This document shows positions 47,309-56,513 of a stretch of DNA of 64,000 bases, piece by piece; position 1 is the stretch's first letter, and every line of letters begins with the position of its first letter. The notes under the pieces were generated by a model. The model was not told where the DNA came from. It saw only the letters and a list, made by a program, of their open reading frames with translations, and ran no database searches. This stretch comes from Arthrobacter sp. N199823 (GTDB taxonomy: Bacteria; Actinomycetota; Actinomycetes; Actinomycetales; Micrococcaceae). Location: contig NZ_PJIN01000005.1 of the NCBI RefSeq assembly GCF_002929705.1, positions 300,634 to 364,633 of the forward strand, read 5' to 3'. The position numbers were made by a program, and so were the translations under genes.

Positions 47309-47375
47309 CTCCTGCCGTGGCGGCGGCGAAACGCTCCGCCGCCACGCCTTGCGCCCACCCACTGAGGAAGCGAGT

Positions 47376-48359
47376 TTGTCCGTCATGAGCAGAACCACTG
47401 ATCTTTCACATCCTTCACCGGCTGGCGCACCCCGGTCCGGCCGAAGGCGCAGCGCCCCCGGAACCAACAGAAAAGTCAGGCGACTTTCCACCCGCGACAA
47501 GGTGGTTCTAGCATTTATGGTGGGGATCCCCACGTTGATCCAGCTGGCCTTCGTCTGGATCCCCACCGTCTTGTCCGTTTTCTTGTCCTTCACTCGTTGG
47601 AACGGGCTGGCCCTCTCGGACATCAGGGCGGCCGGCCTGGCCAACTACAGCTACGTGTTCAACGACAGCCCCGCGTTTTGGCCGGCCGTCCAACACAATA
47701 TTTTGTGGCTGGTGTTCCTGGCCGTCATCGCCACCCCGCTCGGACTGCTGCTGGCGGTGCTCCTGGACCAAAAAATCCGCGGCAGCAAGATCTATCAGAG
47801 CATCTTCTTCGTCCCGGTCATGCTGTCGCTGGCGTTGATCGGCATCATTTGGCAGCTGTTCTACCAAAAGGACAACGGCCTGCTCAACTTCCTCTTAGGC
47901 ACCGCTGGCACGCCACAGGCCGTGGACTGGTTCGGCAACTCCGACGTCAACATTTGGGCAGCCCTCGTGGCGGCCACGTGGCGCCACGCCGGTTACGTCA
48001 TGATCTTGTATTTAGCCGGGCTCAAGGGCGTTGATGCGTCCCTGAAGGAGGCCGCCGCGCTTGACGGCGCCAATGGCCGCCAGACGTTCTTCCGCATTGT
48101 TTTCCCGGCCATGGCACCGATCAACATCGTGATCGTGGTCATCACCATCATCGAATCCCTGCGCGCGTTCGACGTGGTTTGGGTCATCAACAAGGGCACC
48201 AATGGTCTGGAACTCATCAGCGCCCTGGTCATCACTTACCTGATAGGCGAAGGTCAGTCCATCGGCATCGGCTCAGCTTTTGCCGTAATCCTGCTCGTAA
48301 TTTCCTTGGTCCCCATCACGATCTACCTGTCCCGTACCTTCCGGAAGGAGAAGTTCTGA
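47376..48359 (+). CDS. Sugar ABC transporter permease, MalF type (second importer)
   Basis: This CUT1 permease has about 327 residues, a basic N-terminus, a first span around VVLAFMVGIPTLIQLAFVW and the EAA loop EAAALDGANGRQTFF near residue 230. The TTG at 47376 is preferred because GAGG stands 8 bases before it; an ATG 9 bases further on is possible. The stop codon overlaps the next start (TGATG). Confidence 0.86.
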   Translation: MSVMSRTTDLSHPSPAGAPRSGRRRSAPGTNRKVRRLSTRDKVVLAFMVGIPTLIQLAFVWIPTVLSVFLSFTRWNGLALSDIRAAGLANYSYVFNDSPAFWPAVQHNILWLVFLAVIATPLGLLLAVLLDQKIRGSKIYQSIFFVPVMLSLALIGIIWQLFYQKDNGLLNFLLGTAGTPQAVDWFGNSDVNIWAALVAATWRHAGYVMILYLAGLKGVDASLKEAAALDGANGRQTFFRIVFPAMAPINIVIVVITIIESLRAFDVVWVINKGTNGLELISALVITYLIGEGQSIGIGSAFAVILLVISLVPITIYLSRTFRKEKF

Positions 48360-49273
48360 TGTCCACTTCCATCGTTGCTAAAGGCCTGAAGAACGACGGC
48401 GTCAGCTCGCGCAGCGGCAGCCACGGCAAGTCCCACTATGGCACCCACATCTTCCTGACTGTCATGGCCATCATGTGGCTAATTCCGTTGGGGTGGGCCC
48501 TCTTTACTGCTTTGCGTTCAAAGGAAGACACCGACAAGTATGGCTATTTCAGCTTCGGCGGGGCCTTTAACTTTGACAACTTTGTGCAGGCCTGGACACA
48601 GGGCGGGTTCCCCCGCTACTTCATGAACTCGCTGATCATCACGGTCCCCACGATCGTGTTGGTCTTGCTTTTTAGTTCCATGATGGCATTTGCTGTCAGC
48701 CGGGTGAGTTGGAAGTTCAACATCACCTTGCTGATCATGTTCACCGCTGGGAACCTGCTGCCGCCCCAAGTGTTGGCCACGCCGCTCTTTGAGATGTTCA
48801 AACTCACCCCGCTGCCTTACTGGTTCAGCGATTCCGGCAGCCTGCTAAACACTTACTTCTCCGTCATTATTGCCAATACAGCGTTCCAAATCGGCTTTTG
48901 CACCTTTGTGCTCTCCAACTACATGAAGGCACTCTCAACCGACCTGACCGAGGCCGCACTGGTGGATGGTGCCGGAATCTGGCGCCAGTACAGATCCATC
49001 ATCATGCCCCTGTGCAAACCAGCCATTGCCGCCTTGGCCACGCTGGAACTGATCTTCATCTACAACGACTATTTCTGGCCGCTACTCTTCATTCAAAGCG
49101 GCGACAGACTGCCGGTGACCACTGCCATCAACAATCTGCAAGGCACGTTCCTCTCCAACTACAACCTGCTCGCAGCTGGCGCCACCATCACAGTCATTCC
49201 CACACTGATCATTTATCTGGTCCTGCAGCGCCAATTTGTAGAGGGGCTAACCCTGGGCTCCAGCAAAGGTTGA
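48359..49273 (+). CDS. Sugar ABC transporter permease, MalG type (second importer)
   Basis: This 304-residue CUT1 permease has six predicted spans. The ATPase-docking loop reads EAALVDGAGIWRQYR. The ATG shares one base with the stop of the previous gene. The usual FFWPLLF-type segment before the last spans is NDYFWPLLF. Confidence 0.9.
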   Translation: MSTSIVAKGLKNDGVSSRSGSHGKSHYGTHIFLTVMAIMWLIPLGWALFTALRSKEDTDKYGYFSFGGAFNFDNFVQAWTQGGFPRYFMNSLIITVPTIVLVLLFSSMMAFAVSRVSWKFNITLLIMFTAGNLLPPQVLATPLFEMFKLTPLPYWFSDSGSLLNTYFSVIIANTAFQIGFCTFVLSNYMKALSTDLTEAALVDGAGIWRQYRSIIMPLCKPAIAALATLELIFIYNDYFWPLLFIQSGDRLPVTTAINNLQGTFLSNYNLLAAGATITVIPTLIIYLVLQRQFVEGLTLGSSKG

Positions 49274-49311
49274 CCTGCCCCACTCACGCACCTAAGTGGA
49301 AAGGAACGTCC

Positions 49312-50097
49312 ATGCTTGCAGACGTCCGGCGCTTTGAAATCCTTGCCGCCATCAATCAGGAGAGGGTCGTGCGGGTGGCCGACCTAGCCGAAAAATTTGG
49401 TGTCTCCCTCATGACAGTCCGGCGCGACATTGAAGTCCTTGAAGAAGACGGGAAGGTGGAAAAAATCCACGGCGGTGCCAAACTGCCCGGAAACACCAGC
49501 GCACACGAGCCCGGATTTGAGCTCAAGTCCAAGCAGTTCACAGCGGAAAAGCAAGCCATCGCCAAGGAGGCTGTGACGCTGGTCCACGACGGTATGGCGA
49601 TCGGCCTCAGCGCTGGCACCACCACCTGGGCGTTTGCCAAGCTGCTGTGCGCCAAGGAAAACCTGACCATCGTGACAAACTCAGTGCGGATAGCTGATGT
49701 CTTTCAATCCTCCGGGTCCACGTTGCCGGTAATCCTCACAGGTGGCGAGCGCACGCCGTCGGATGCGCTGGTGGGGCCCATTGCCACCCAATCCATCCGT
49801 TCCCTGCATCTGGACATGCTGTTCATGGGCGTCCATGGTGTGGACGCGCACGCCGGTTTCACAACTCCGAACTTGCTCGAGGCCGAGATGGACAGGGCTC
49901 TGATCGAGGCTGCTCGCAAGGTGGTGGTGCTGGCGGACAGTAGTAAATGGGGCACCGTGGGGATCAGTACCATTGCCGCCCTCGAGGACGTTGACGAGGT
50001 CATCAGCGATGACGGCCTCGGTGCCGAGGCGCAACGAACCTTGCGCCAACGCGTCGGCAAGCTTCATCTAGTCGCCACCCCCGGGGCAACCCAGTGA
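49312..50097 (+). CDS. DeoR-family transcriptional regulator
   Basis: This 261-residue protein has an N-terminal DeoR HTH (RRFEILAAINQERVVRVADLAEKFGVSLMTVRRDI) and the C-terminal sugar-phosphate-sensing DeoR domain (GLSAGTTTWAFAK, LTIVTNSV, GVHGVDAHAGFT, and VVVLADSSKWG). It is the last gene of the importer operon, after a 38-bp gap with AAAGGA before the ATG. It probably represses the operon through the palindrome at 45947-45960 and is released by a sugar phosphate. A related palindrome covers its own stop codon (50094-50105). Confidence 0.9.
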   Translation: MLADVRRFEILAAINQERVVRVADLAEKFGVSLMTVRRDIEVLEEDGKVEKIHGGAKLPGNTSAHEPGFELKSKQFTAEKQAIAKEAVTLVHDGMAIGLSAGTTTWAFAKLLCAKENLTIVTNSVRIADVFQSSGSTLPVILTGGERTPSDALVGPIATQSIRSLHLDMLFMGVHGVDAHAGFTTPNLLEAEMDRALIEAARKVVVLADSSKWGTVGISTIAALEDVDEVISDDGLGAEAQRTLRQRVGKLHLVATPGATQ

Positions 50098-50105
50098 GTT
50101 GACTC
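50094..50105. promoter_or_regulatory. Second GAGT-TG-ACTC palindrome at the end of the DeoR gene
   Basis: GTGAGTTGACTC resembles the promoter palindrome GTGAGTCAACTCAC of the same operon. It overlaps the stop codon. Function as a second operator or roadblock is inferred. Confidence 0.35.
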
Positions 50106-50130
50106 GACCCAACTGTGGCGCGGTTGAGTC
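50101..50130. terminator. Weak hairpin between convergent DeoR and LacI genes
   Basis: Nine-base arms (50101-50109 and 50122-50130) pair with one wobble in the 39-bp gap between convergent stops. Confidence 0.45.
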
Positions 50131-50136
50131 TCTACT

Positions 50137-51156
50137 TTAAGGGCAGCCGCAAGAGCTGCGTAAGACAAGTTCGGAGGGAATGACCAAGTGTTGCGGCTCA
50201 GCCGTGCGTAGCTCACCCACGAGGGCACTGACTGCAGCCTGAGCCATGGCTCTGACAGGTTGTTTCACCGATGATAGCGGCGGCCAGCAATACTCGGCGT
50301 CGATGGACCCGTCAAAGGAAACCATCGCCATTTCATCCGGCACTGCCACTCCCGCTTCATTGAGTGCACGCAAAATACCGATGGCTTGCATATCTGAGCT
50401 GGCAAAAACCGCTGTGGGACGCTGCGCTGCGGCAATCAGGCGCTGACCGGCAGCATATCCGCCTGCGCGGGTAAACGGGCTCCGGACAATGGGCCCTTCG
50501 CCGAGACCAGCATGAGAAAGCGCATCCAGCCATCCGAGTTCACGACCGTCCATGGCACCCACCACATTGTCTCCCATCGCCAAAGCAATGCTGGTGTGAC
50601 CGTGGCCGATCAGGTGCTCCACTGCCGCCTTGGCGCCAGCACGCAGATCCGTCCCGACAGTTGAAAAACCCTCAGCCTTCATGGTTGTTGCCAGGAGCAC
50701 AGTCGGAATGTTGGCAGCCTGAAGCTCGGCCAAATCAGGCTCGAACAAATTGCTGGCCAGAAAGACGCCGTCCACCTGCCGCCCCGCCAAGTTGCGAATG
50801 TGAGTACGCTCCCTAGCCGGACTGCCACTGGAATTGGTCATCAGAACCGCGTAGCCCATCGCGCTGACTTCTTCTTCAACGGCTTGCGCCAGCTCGATGA
50901 AGAACGGGTTCCGGGTGTCCGGAACAACCAGTCCTAGTAGGTGGCTGGATCCCAGCTTAAGGGCACGCGCCGCTGCGTTCGGGCGGTAACCGAGGACCCG
51001 GACCGCCTCTTGCACCCGTGCCTCGGTTGCCGGAGAAACGTTCTTGGGGCCCCCATTGACAACATAACTGACCACGGCGGCACTCACCCCCGCGTACCGT
51101 GCTACGTCCTTGCGAGTCACAGCAGTTCGAAGGGGCCTGGCCACCGAGTCAGTCAT
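50137..51156 (-). CDS. LacI-family transcriptional regulator
   Basis: This 339-residue protein has an N-terminal LacI HTH (VTRKDVARYAGVSAAVVSYVVNGG, hinge YRPNAAARALKLG) and a periplasmic-binding-protein-like sensor domain (LLGLVVPDTRNPFFIELAQAVE, and VSFDGSIDAEYCWPPLSSV near the end). It follows the oxidoreductase gene by 14 bases on the same strand, so it is autoregulated if the oxidoreductase promoter is the target. Paired operator-like sites lie in the divergent region ahead of the oxidoreductase (52428-52518). Confidence 0.92.
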   Translation of the reverse strand: MTDSVARPLRTAVTRKDVARYAGVSAAVVSYVVNGGPKNVSPATEARVQEAVRVLGYRPNAAARALKLGSSHLLGLVVPDTRNPFFIELAQAVEEEVSAMGYAVLMTNSSGSPARERTHIRNLAGRQVDGVFLASNLFEPDLAELQAANIPTVLLATTMKAEGFSTVGTDLRAGAKAAVEHLIGHGHTSIALAMGDNVVGAMDGRELGWLDALSHAGLGEGPIVRSPFTRAGGYAAGQRLIAAAQRPTAVFASSDMQAIGILRALNEAGVAVPDEMAMVSFDGSIDAEYCWPPLSSVKQPVRAMAQAAVSALVGELRTAEPQHLVIPSELVLRSSCGCP

Positions 51157-51170
51157 AGTGCCAATGCTAA

Positions 51171-52373
51171 CTAGATTTGCGCCGGAGCATCGCCAAAGTC
51201 AGCAATCGCAAGGCGTTCCCCACCGCGCAGTGCCGACTTGTGGGCAACGATTCCGGGCAACGTGAACCGGGCCGCCACCCAGGCGTTGACCGGCGGCAAG
51301 GTGCCGTGATTGGCGGCGCTGACGAAGTCGTCAACCAAGAAGTGGTGACTGCCCTCATGTCCGTTGGGGGCACCAACAAATTCCTCAGGCAGCCTTGCCA
51401 CGTCGTGAACGCTGGCATGGCCTGACATGAACGCTGCCCGTAGAGCTGGGGCAACATGGGCCAATGACTCATCGTCGTCGTTCATTGTGGCGTGCGTGGC
51501 CAGCTCTGCGGAAATGTCTGTGACGAGTTCCTTGTCCTGCCAGACCGTGACCTCGGCGAGCTGCTCCATACTGGCCTCAGTACCAAAGTAGCGGAACCGG
51601 GATTCGCGGATATGCGACGGGTACCCCACACGGCGCATTTCGTTGATCCGCATGGCGCCGCCGTCATTGAGCTCAAACAAGGCTGTTGCGTTGGAGAAAT
51701 CATTATTGAACTGACTGACGTCCTTATCGAAGACACCATCGTCCCGCTGATCCTTGACCCCAATGCAGCTGACGCTGACCGCGTGCCCGTCGATGGCGCC
51801 CAAAACGCCACCGACAGAGTGTGTGGGGTACAGCATGGGAGGGTAGCTGGCAGTGCTCTTCCACTGCTCGCCGCCACTGTACTGGTACGCCTCATAGAAG
51901 CCCAGATCCATGTCATGGACGTAGTCACCCTCAGCGTAGAACACCCGGCCAAATGCGCCGTCGGCCGCCTTGCCACGTGCGTAGACAGTGGCGGGGTTGT
52001 AGTAGCTGGTTTCACCCATCATGTAGGTTAGGCCGGTTTCCCGGACCGCCTCGATGATGGCGGCAATCTCCTCTTCGGAGACAGCCATGGGCACGGCCGA
52101 GTACACGTGCTTCCCGGCTCGCAACGCCTTCAGGACCAAAGGCCCGTGCGTCCACCTCTGGGTAAAGATGGCAACGGCATCGACGTCTGAGGCGAGCATG
52201 GCGTCGAAATCCGCCACCGTCCCGTCCAGGGACAGGCGCTCGTTCAGTTCGACGGCGCGTTCGGGCACAACGTCGGTGACGGTAATTTTCGTGACGGACG
52301 GGTGCAGCGCAAAAAGTTTGGCGAACTGACCAGCGAACTGGCCGGCACCAATGATGCCAAGAGTGATTGACAT
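51171..52373 (-). CDS. Gfo/Idh/MocA-family oxidoreductase
   Basis: This 400-residue NAD(P)-dependent sugar oxidoreductase has the Rossmann motif GIIGAGQFAGQFAK at the N-terminus. The usual catalytic EKP motif is not present; the equivalent stretch reads HVYSAVPMAVS, without the lysine. Later segments (MGETSYYNP, DMDLGFYEAY) indicate a particular subfamily. It is divergent from the third importer operon and in front of the LacI gene, so it probably acts on the imported sugar. AAAGGTGA precedes the ATG. Confidence 0.85.
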   Translation of the reverse strand: MSITLGIIGAGQFAGQFAKLFALHPSVTKITVTDVVPERAVELNERLSLDGTVADFDAMLASDVDAVAIFTQRWTHGPLVLKALRAGKHVYSAVPMAVSEEEIAAIIEAVRETGLTYMMGETSYYNPATVYARGKAADGAFGRVFYAEGDYVHDMDLGFYEAYQYSGGEQWKSTASYPPMLYPTHSVGGVLGAIDGHAVSVSCIGVKDQRDDGVFDKDVSQFNNDFSNATALFELNDGGAMRINEMRRVGYPSHIRESRFRYFGTEASMEQLAEVTVWQDKELVTDISAELATHATMNDDDESLAHVAPALRAAFMSGHASVHDVARLPEEFVGAPNGHEGSHHFLVDDFVSAANHGTLPPVNAWVAARFTLPGIVAHKSALRGGERLAIADFGDAPAQI

Positions 52374-52427
52374 GAGGTCACCTTTCATGTGATTTGAGAT
52401 ACAAGCCCATGAAGTCTTGCACCCAAA

Positions 52428-52518
52428 TCTACTCGAGTCAATAGTCCTTTTGGCTCAATAAAGGCAATAAAAATAAAGCAAAAGCCAATCCTTGCGAACA
52501 GAAATTTACTCGTGTAGA
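52428..52518. promoter_or_regulatory. Pair of operator-like motifs in the divergent region
   Basis: TCTACTCGAGTCAA at 52428-52441 and TTTACTCGTGTAGA at 52505-52518 share TACTCG-N-GT. Their starts are 77 bp apart. They lie between the oxidoreductase and the third importer genes and are candidate sites for the adjacent LacI protein. Confidence 0.5.
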
Positions 52519-52568
52519 CTCCTCAGAAAACTGTTACCCGCATCACATAAGAGAAAAGGGGGTCGCCG

Positions 52569-53504
52569 ATGACCACCATGAAAACCGCGGCCGCGCAGCA
52601 CAGCACCAGGGTCGCCGCGCGGACACCGAAGAGACGCCGGGCGACTGATCTGCGGACAGCACTGATCTTCATCGCACCAGCTCTGGTGGGCCTTATTGCG
52701 TTTTATCTCGTGCCAACCATTCGGGGCCTGTAACTCAGCTTCACCGAGTACGGACTCTTTGGAGACCCCATCTGGGTTGGGCTAGAGAACTACACAAAGC
52801 TCTTTGCTGACAAACTGTTCTGGAATGCCATGGCAGTGACTGGCGAATATGTAGTGCTCAACATCGCGTTTCAGACAGTCTTTGCCCTGGGACTGGCGCT
52901 TCTGATGTATCACGTGGCCAAGTCCACCCTGATTCGCGGGATCATCCTTTTGCCGTATTTGATCGCCAACGTCGTTGTGGCGTTGCTGTGGTTTTGGATG
53001 CTCGACTATCAGATCGGCATCGTCAATCAGGTCATCGAATGGATGGGGCTGCCCCGCATCGCTTTCTTTGGCAATGAAACATGGGCCATTCCCACCATTG
53101 CCTTCGTCAACGTATGGCGCCACATGGGCTACACGGCACTCCTACTTTTCGCCGGGCTGCAGGCTATCCCACGGCATGTCTATGAGGTTGCCGCTCTTGA
53201 TGGGGCGGGGCCCTGGAAAACATTCTGGAAAATCACCCTGCCCTTGCTTCGCCCAATCCTTGTGCTGGTTCTGGTCGTGACAGTCATTGGTTCCTTCCAG
53301 ATCTTCGACACCGTTGCGGTGACGACAGGCGGCGGGCCCGTCAATGCCTCCCGCGTGATCCAGATGTACATCTTCGACAAGGCGTTCACCGAGCAAGAGT
53401 TCGGCTACGCCTCTGCATTGGCCTCGGTGCTATTCGTCGTCATTGGCATTGTGGCATTCCTGCAGATGAAATTCCTGCGCGGTAACGAATCCGAGCTGGA
53501 CTAA
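52569..53504 (+). pseudogene. Sugar ABC permease, MalF type, interrupted by an in-frame TAA (third importer)
   Basis: Read from the ATG at 52569, the frame encodes a basic N-terminus, a first membrane span (LRTALIFIAPALVGLIAFYLV) and PTIRGL, then a TAA at 52731-52733, and continues in the same frame as LSFTEYGLFGDPIW through a complete permease to 53504 with the EAA loop EVAALDGAGPWKTFW. The intact homologue in this window reads SLYLSFTNYNLF, so the stop replaces a tyrosine codon. The next in-frame start after the TAA is the ATG at 52830, which would lose the first span. A real nonsense mutation or a base error are both possible. Confidence 0.85.
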
Positions 53505-53515
53505 GGAGACTACCC

Positions 53516-54481
53516 ATGACAACAACACAAAAAACCACCGTCCCACCCGCTCGAAAACGCACCACCACCGGCAGGAGCGTTCCACCCCAAAGCCACCGTC
53601 CCAAGGCGCCCCTGAACTGGGGCAAGATCAGTGCCTGGGCCGTCTTGACGCTGGCTATTCTGATCACAGTTGTGCCGTTCCTGTGGATGATTCGTACAGC
53701 CCTCTCCAGCAATCATTCGCTGGCAGCCAACTCCGCTAGCCTGCTGCCGGCAGACTTCAGCTGGGGAGCATTCAAACGTGTACTGGGGATGCAAAGCGCC
53801 GAAGAGGCGCTGGCTGAGGGCGGCTCCGGTGCTGCCATCAACTTCTGGCTTTATCTTCGCAACTCATTCATCGTCTCCACCATGGTCACCGTATGCCAGG
53901 TGTTCTTTAGCGCCTTGGCCGCTTATGCGTTTGCGCGCTTGAAATGGCCAGGAAGGGAGAAAGTCTTCACTTTCTTCCTAGCCACCTTGCTTGTTCCGCC
54001 AATCTTCACCGCCCTGCCCAACTTCCTGCTAATCAAGAACCTCGGCATGCTCAACACCTTCCTTGGCATCGCACTGCCCAGCATGCTGATGACTCCGTTC
54101 GCCATCTTCTTTCTACGGCAATTTTTCATGGGTATGTCCCGGGAAATGGATGAGGCCGCCAAACTTGACGGGGCCAGCCATGTCCGAATCTTCTTCCAGG
54201 TGATCATGCCCAATGCCGTTGGCCCCATTGCCACGTTGTCGCTGCTGACTTTCATCGCGTCATGGAACGAGTACTTTTGGCCGCTGCTGGTGGCTCAAGA
54301 AGAAAATGTGCGGGTTCTGACAGTGGGCTTGAGCGTCTTCAAATCGCAATCCCCGCAAGGCGCCCCCGATTGGAGCGGACTGATGGCGGCAACTCTGATA
54401 GCTGCCCTGCCAATCCTGATTTTGCTCATTGCCTTCGGCAAGAAGGTCGTCAATTCCATTGGGTTCTCCGGGATCAAATAG
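53516..54481 (+). CDS. Sugar ABC transporter permease, MalG type (third importer)
   Basis: This 321-residue CUT1 permease has a polar Thr/Pro/Arg-rich N-terminus, first span around ISAWAVLTLAILITVVPFLWMI, and the EAA loop EAAKLDGASHVRIFF near residue 220. The segment SWNEYFWPLLV marks the fifth span. It begins 11 bases after the interrupted permease and looks intact. Confidence 0.9.
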   Translation: MTTTQKTTVPPARKRTTTGRSVPPQSHRPKAPLNWGKISAWAVLTLAILITVVPFLWMIRTALSSNHSLAANSASLLPADFSWGAFKRVLGMQSAEEALAEGGSGAAINFWLYLRNSFIVSTMVTVCQVFFSALAAYAFARLKWPGREKVFTFFLATLLVPPIFTALPNFLLIKNLGMLNTFLGIALPSMLMTPFAIFFLRQFFMGMSREMDEAAKLDGASHVRIFFQVIMPNAVGPIATLSLLTFIASWNEYFWPLLVAQEENVRVLTVGLSVFKSQSPQGAPDWSGLMAATLIAALPILILLIAFGKKVVNSIGFSGIK

Positions 54482-54545
54482 CCCGTCTCCCCCGAAAAAC
54501 TCACCATAAACTGCACTACTCAAGCCCACCGTTGAAAGGTTTACC

Positions 54546-55883
54546 ATGAAGAAAACCCTTAGCGTCACCGCCGTCGCTGCTGCTATTGCCTTGTCCCTCA
54601 CTGCCTGTGGAGGTGGTGCCACAGCAGCAGCCGAGGGCGAAATTAGTTACTGGCTCTGGGACTCCAACCAGCTCCCCGCCTATCAACAGTGCGCTACCGA
54701 CTTCCACACGGCGAATCCCGAGCTATCGGTCAAAATTACCCAGCGTGGCTGGGCAGACTATTGGTCCACCCTCACCAATGCTTTCGTCGCTGGCACAGCT
54801 CCTGACGTGTTCACCGATCACCTCACAAAGTTCCCGGATTTTGTCGCCAAGAAGCAGGTCCTGCCCTTGGACGACGCCGTAAAATCCGGGAACATCGACA
54901 CCGCTCAGTACATTGACGGCCTCGCCGATCTCTGGGTTGGTCAAGATGGCAAGCGCTATGGGTTGCCGAAGGATTGGGACACTGTGGGCATGTTTTACAA
55001 CAAGGCCATGACGGAAGACGCCGGTATCTCTGACGAGCAGATGAACACCCTCGCGTGGAACCCCACAGACGGGGGGACCTATGAAAAGGCCATTGCGCAC
55101 CTCACCGTTGACAAGAGTGGCAAGCGCGGCGACGAGGCTGGTTTCGACAAGAAAAATGTGGCAGTTTACGGTCTTGGCCTCAACGGCAGCGGATCCGCGC
55201 AAGGCCAAACTGAATGGAGTTTCCTGACGGGCACCATCGGCTGGACGCATACGGATAAGAATCCGTGGGGCACCGTCTACAACTTCGACGATCCCAAGTT
55301 CCAAGAAACCATTGCCTGGTGGGCCTCGCTGGTCGAGAAGGGGTACATGCCCAAGTTGGAAACAACTGTCGGCGCCGCCATGCCGGACACCTTCGGCGCC
55401 AGCAAGTCAGCCATTAATACCAACGGCGACTGGACCATCGGCCAGTACACCAGTCTGAAGGACCTTAAGGTGGGAATTGCGCCCACCCCGATCGGAGCTG
55501 ATGGCAAGCGATCCAGCATGTTCAATGGTTTGGCCGACTCCATCAGCTCTGACACAAAGAACCCAGAGGGTGCCGCTAAGTGGGTCCAGTACCTGGCCTC
55601 CAGTGCATGTCAGGACGTTGTTGCCGCCAAGGCCGTCGTATTCCCGGCTATTAAGACCTCATCGGACATTGCCGAGAAGGCTTTCGCAGAGAAAGGGACT
55701 GACGTTAGCGCCTTCACCCAGCACATCAAGGACGGAAGTACTTTCTTGTTCCCCATCACCGACAATGCCGCTAAGGTCGAAGCCATCATGGCTCCGGCCA
55801 TGGATGCAGTCGTTTCCGGAAAGTCCCCGGCCAGCTCCTTGACCGAAGCTAATACGCAGGTCAACGAACTCTTCACAAAGTAG
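54546..55883 (+). CDS. Sugar-binding lipoprotein of the third ABC importer
   Basis: This 445-residue solute-binding protein has a Sec-type lipoprotein signal (KKTLSVTAVAAAIALSLTAC). The mature region has EISYWLWDSNQLPAY, APDVFTDHLTKFPDF and GLPKDWDTVGMFYN, typical of family 1. AAAGG precedes the ATG. It appears intact even though the partner permease is interrupted. Cargo is unknown. Confidence 0.9.
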   Translation: MKKTLSVTAVAAAIALSLTACGGGATAAAEGEISYWLWDSNQLPAYQQCATDFHTANPELSVKITQRGWADYWSTLTNAFVAGTAPDVFTDHLTKFPDFVAKKQVLPLDDAVKSGNIDTAQYIDGLADLWVGQDGKRYGLPKDWDTVGMFYNKAMTEDAGISDEQMNTLAWNPTDGGTYEKAIAHLTVDKSGKRGDEAGFDKKNVAVYGLGLNGSGSAQGQTEWSFLTGTIGWTHTDKNPWGTVYNFDDPKFQETIAWWASLVEKGYMPKLETTVGAAMPDTFGASKSAINTNGDWTIGQYTSLKDLKVGIAPTPIGADGKRSSMFNGLADSISSDTKNPEGAAKWVQYLASSACQDVVAAKAVVFPAIKTSSDIAEKAFAEKGTDVSAFTQHIKDGSTFLFPITDNAAKVEAIMAPAMDAVVSGKSPASSLTEANTQVNELFTK

Positions 55884-55892
55884 CCCCTCCCC

Positions 55893-55964
55893 CAACTGCC
55901 CCGCAGTTAGCAGCCAGAATTCATTGCAATTCACGAATTCTGGCTGCTAGCTGCGGGGCAGTTG
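55893..55964. terminator. 30-bp hairpin after the third importer operon
   Basis: Arms 55893-55922 and 55935-55964 pair over 30 bp with a single G-U wobble around a 12-base loop. It begins 10 bp past the stop; there is no T-run. Confidence 0.75.
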
Positions 55965-56019
55965 CTTCATGACAGGTCAATGCAAGCCGGGCACAAGCGT
56001 TTAAGGGCATTATTAACCC

Positions 56020-56478
56020 ATGACTTCCTCCCAAGCCGCACGTCGTGGCACCCTGCTGATCCTCAACGGCCCCAACTTGAACTTGCTGGGTACGCGCGAA
56101 CCGGAGATTTACGGCTCAACTACCCTGTCCGACGTCGAACAGCTCACCACTGCGGCTGCCGAAGCCGCGGGGTTCAGCACTACCTGTCTGCAGTCCAACC
56201 ACGAGGGAGCCCTGGTGGATGCGATCCACGCGGCGCGCGGCACGGCGGTGGGCATCATCATCAACGCAGGCGCGTACACGCACACCTCGGTGGCGCTGCG
56301 AGACGCGATTGCCGGCGTCGAACTTCCCACGGTCGAGGTGCACATTTCCAACGTTCACCAGCGTGAGGAATTCCGTCACCACTCCTACCTGTCAGCGGTG
56401 AGCAGCGCGGTTATTGTGGGCGCCGGGATTCACGGCTACGAACTGGCCGTGAACTACTTCGACAAGACTCTTGCCTAA
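56020..56478 (+). CDS. aroQ: 3-dehydroquinate dehydratase, type II
   Basis: This 152-residue enzyme of the shikimate pathway forms 3-dehydroshikimate. The motif [19 protein letters not shown] carries the catalytic Tyr, the Asn of [12 protein letters not shown] and the His of [15 protein letters not shown] complete the site. The family forms dodecamers. No other aro gene is adjacent. It converges on marP, 35 bp away. Confidence 0.94.
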   Translation: MTSSQAARRGTLLILNGPNLNLLGTREPEIYGSTTLSDVEQLTTAAAEAAGFSTTCLQSNHEGALVDAIHAARGTAVGIIINAGAYTHTSVALRDAIAGVELPTVEVHISNVHQREEFRHHSYLSAVSSAVIVGAGIHGYELAVNYFDKTLA

Positions 56479-56513
56479 GACGCTTCTCTGAGGCGCTGCA
56501 TTAGAACCTGTGC

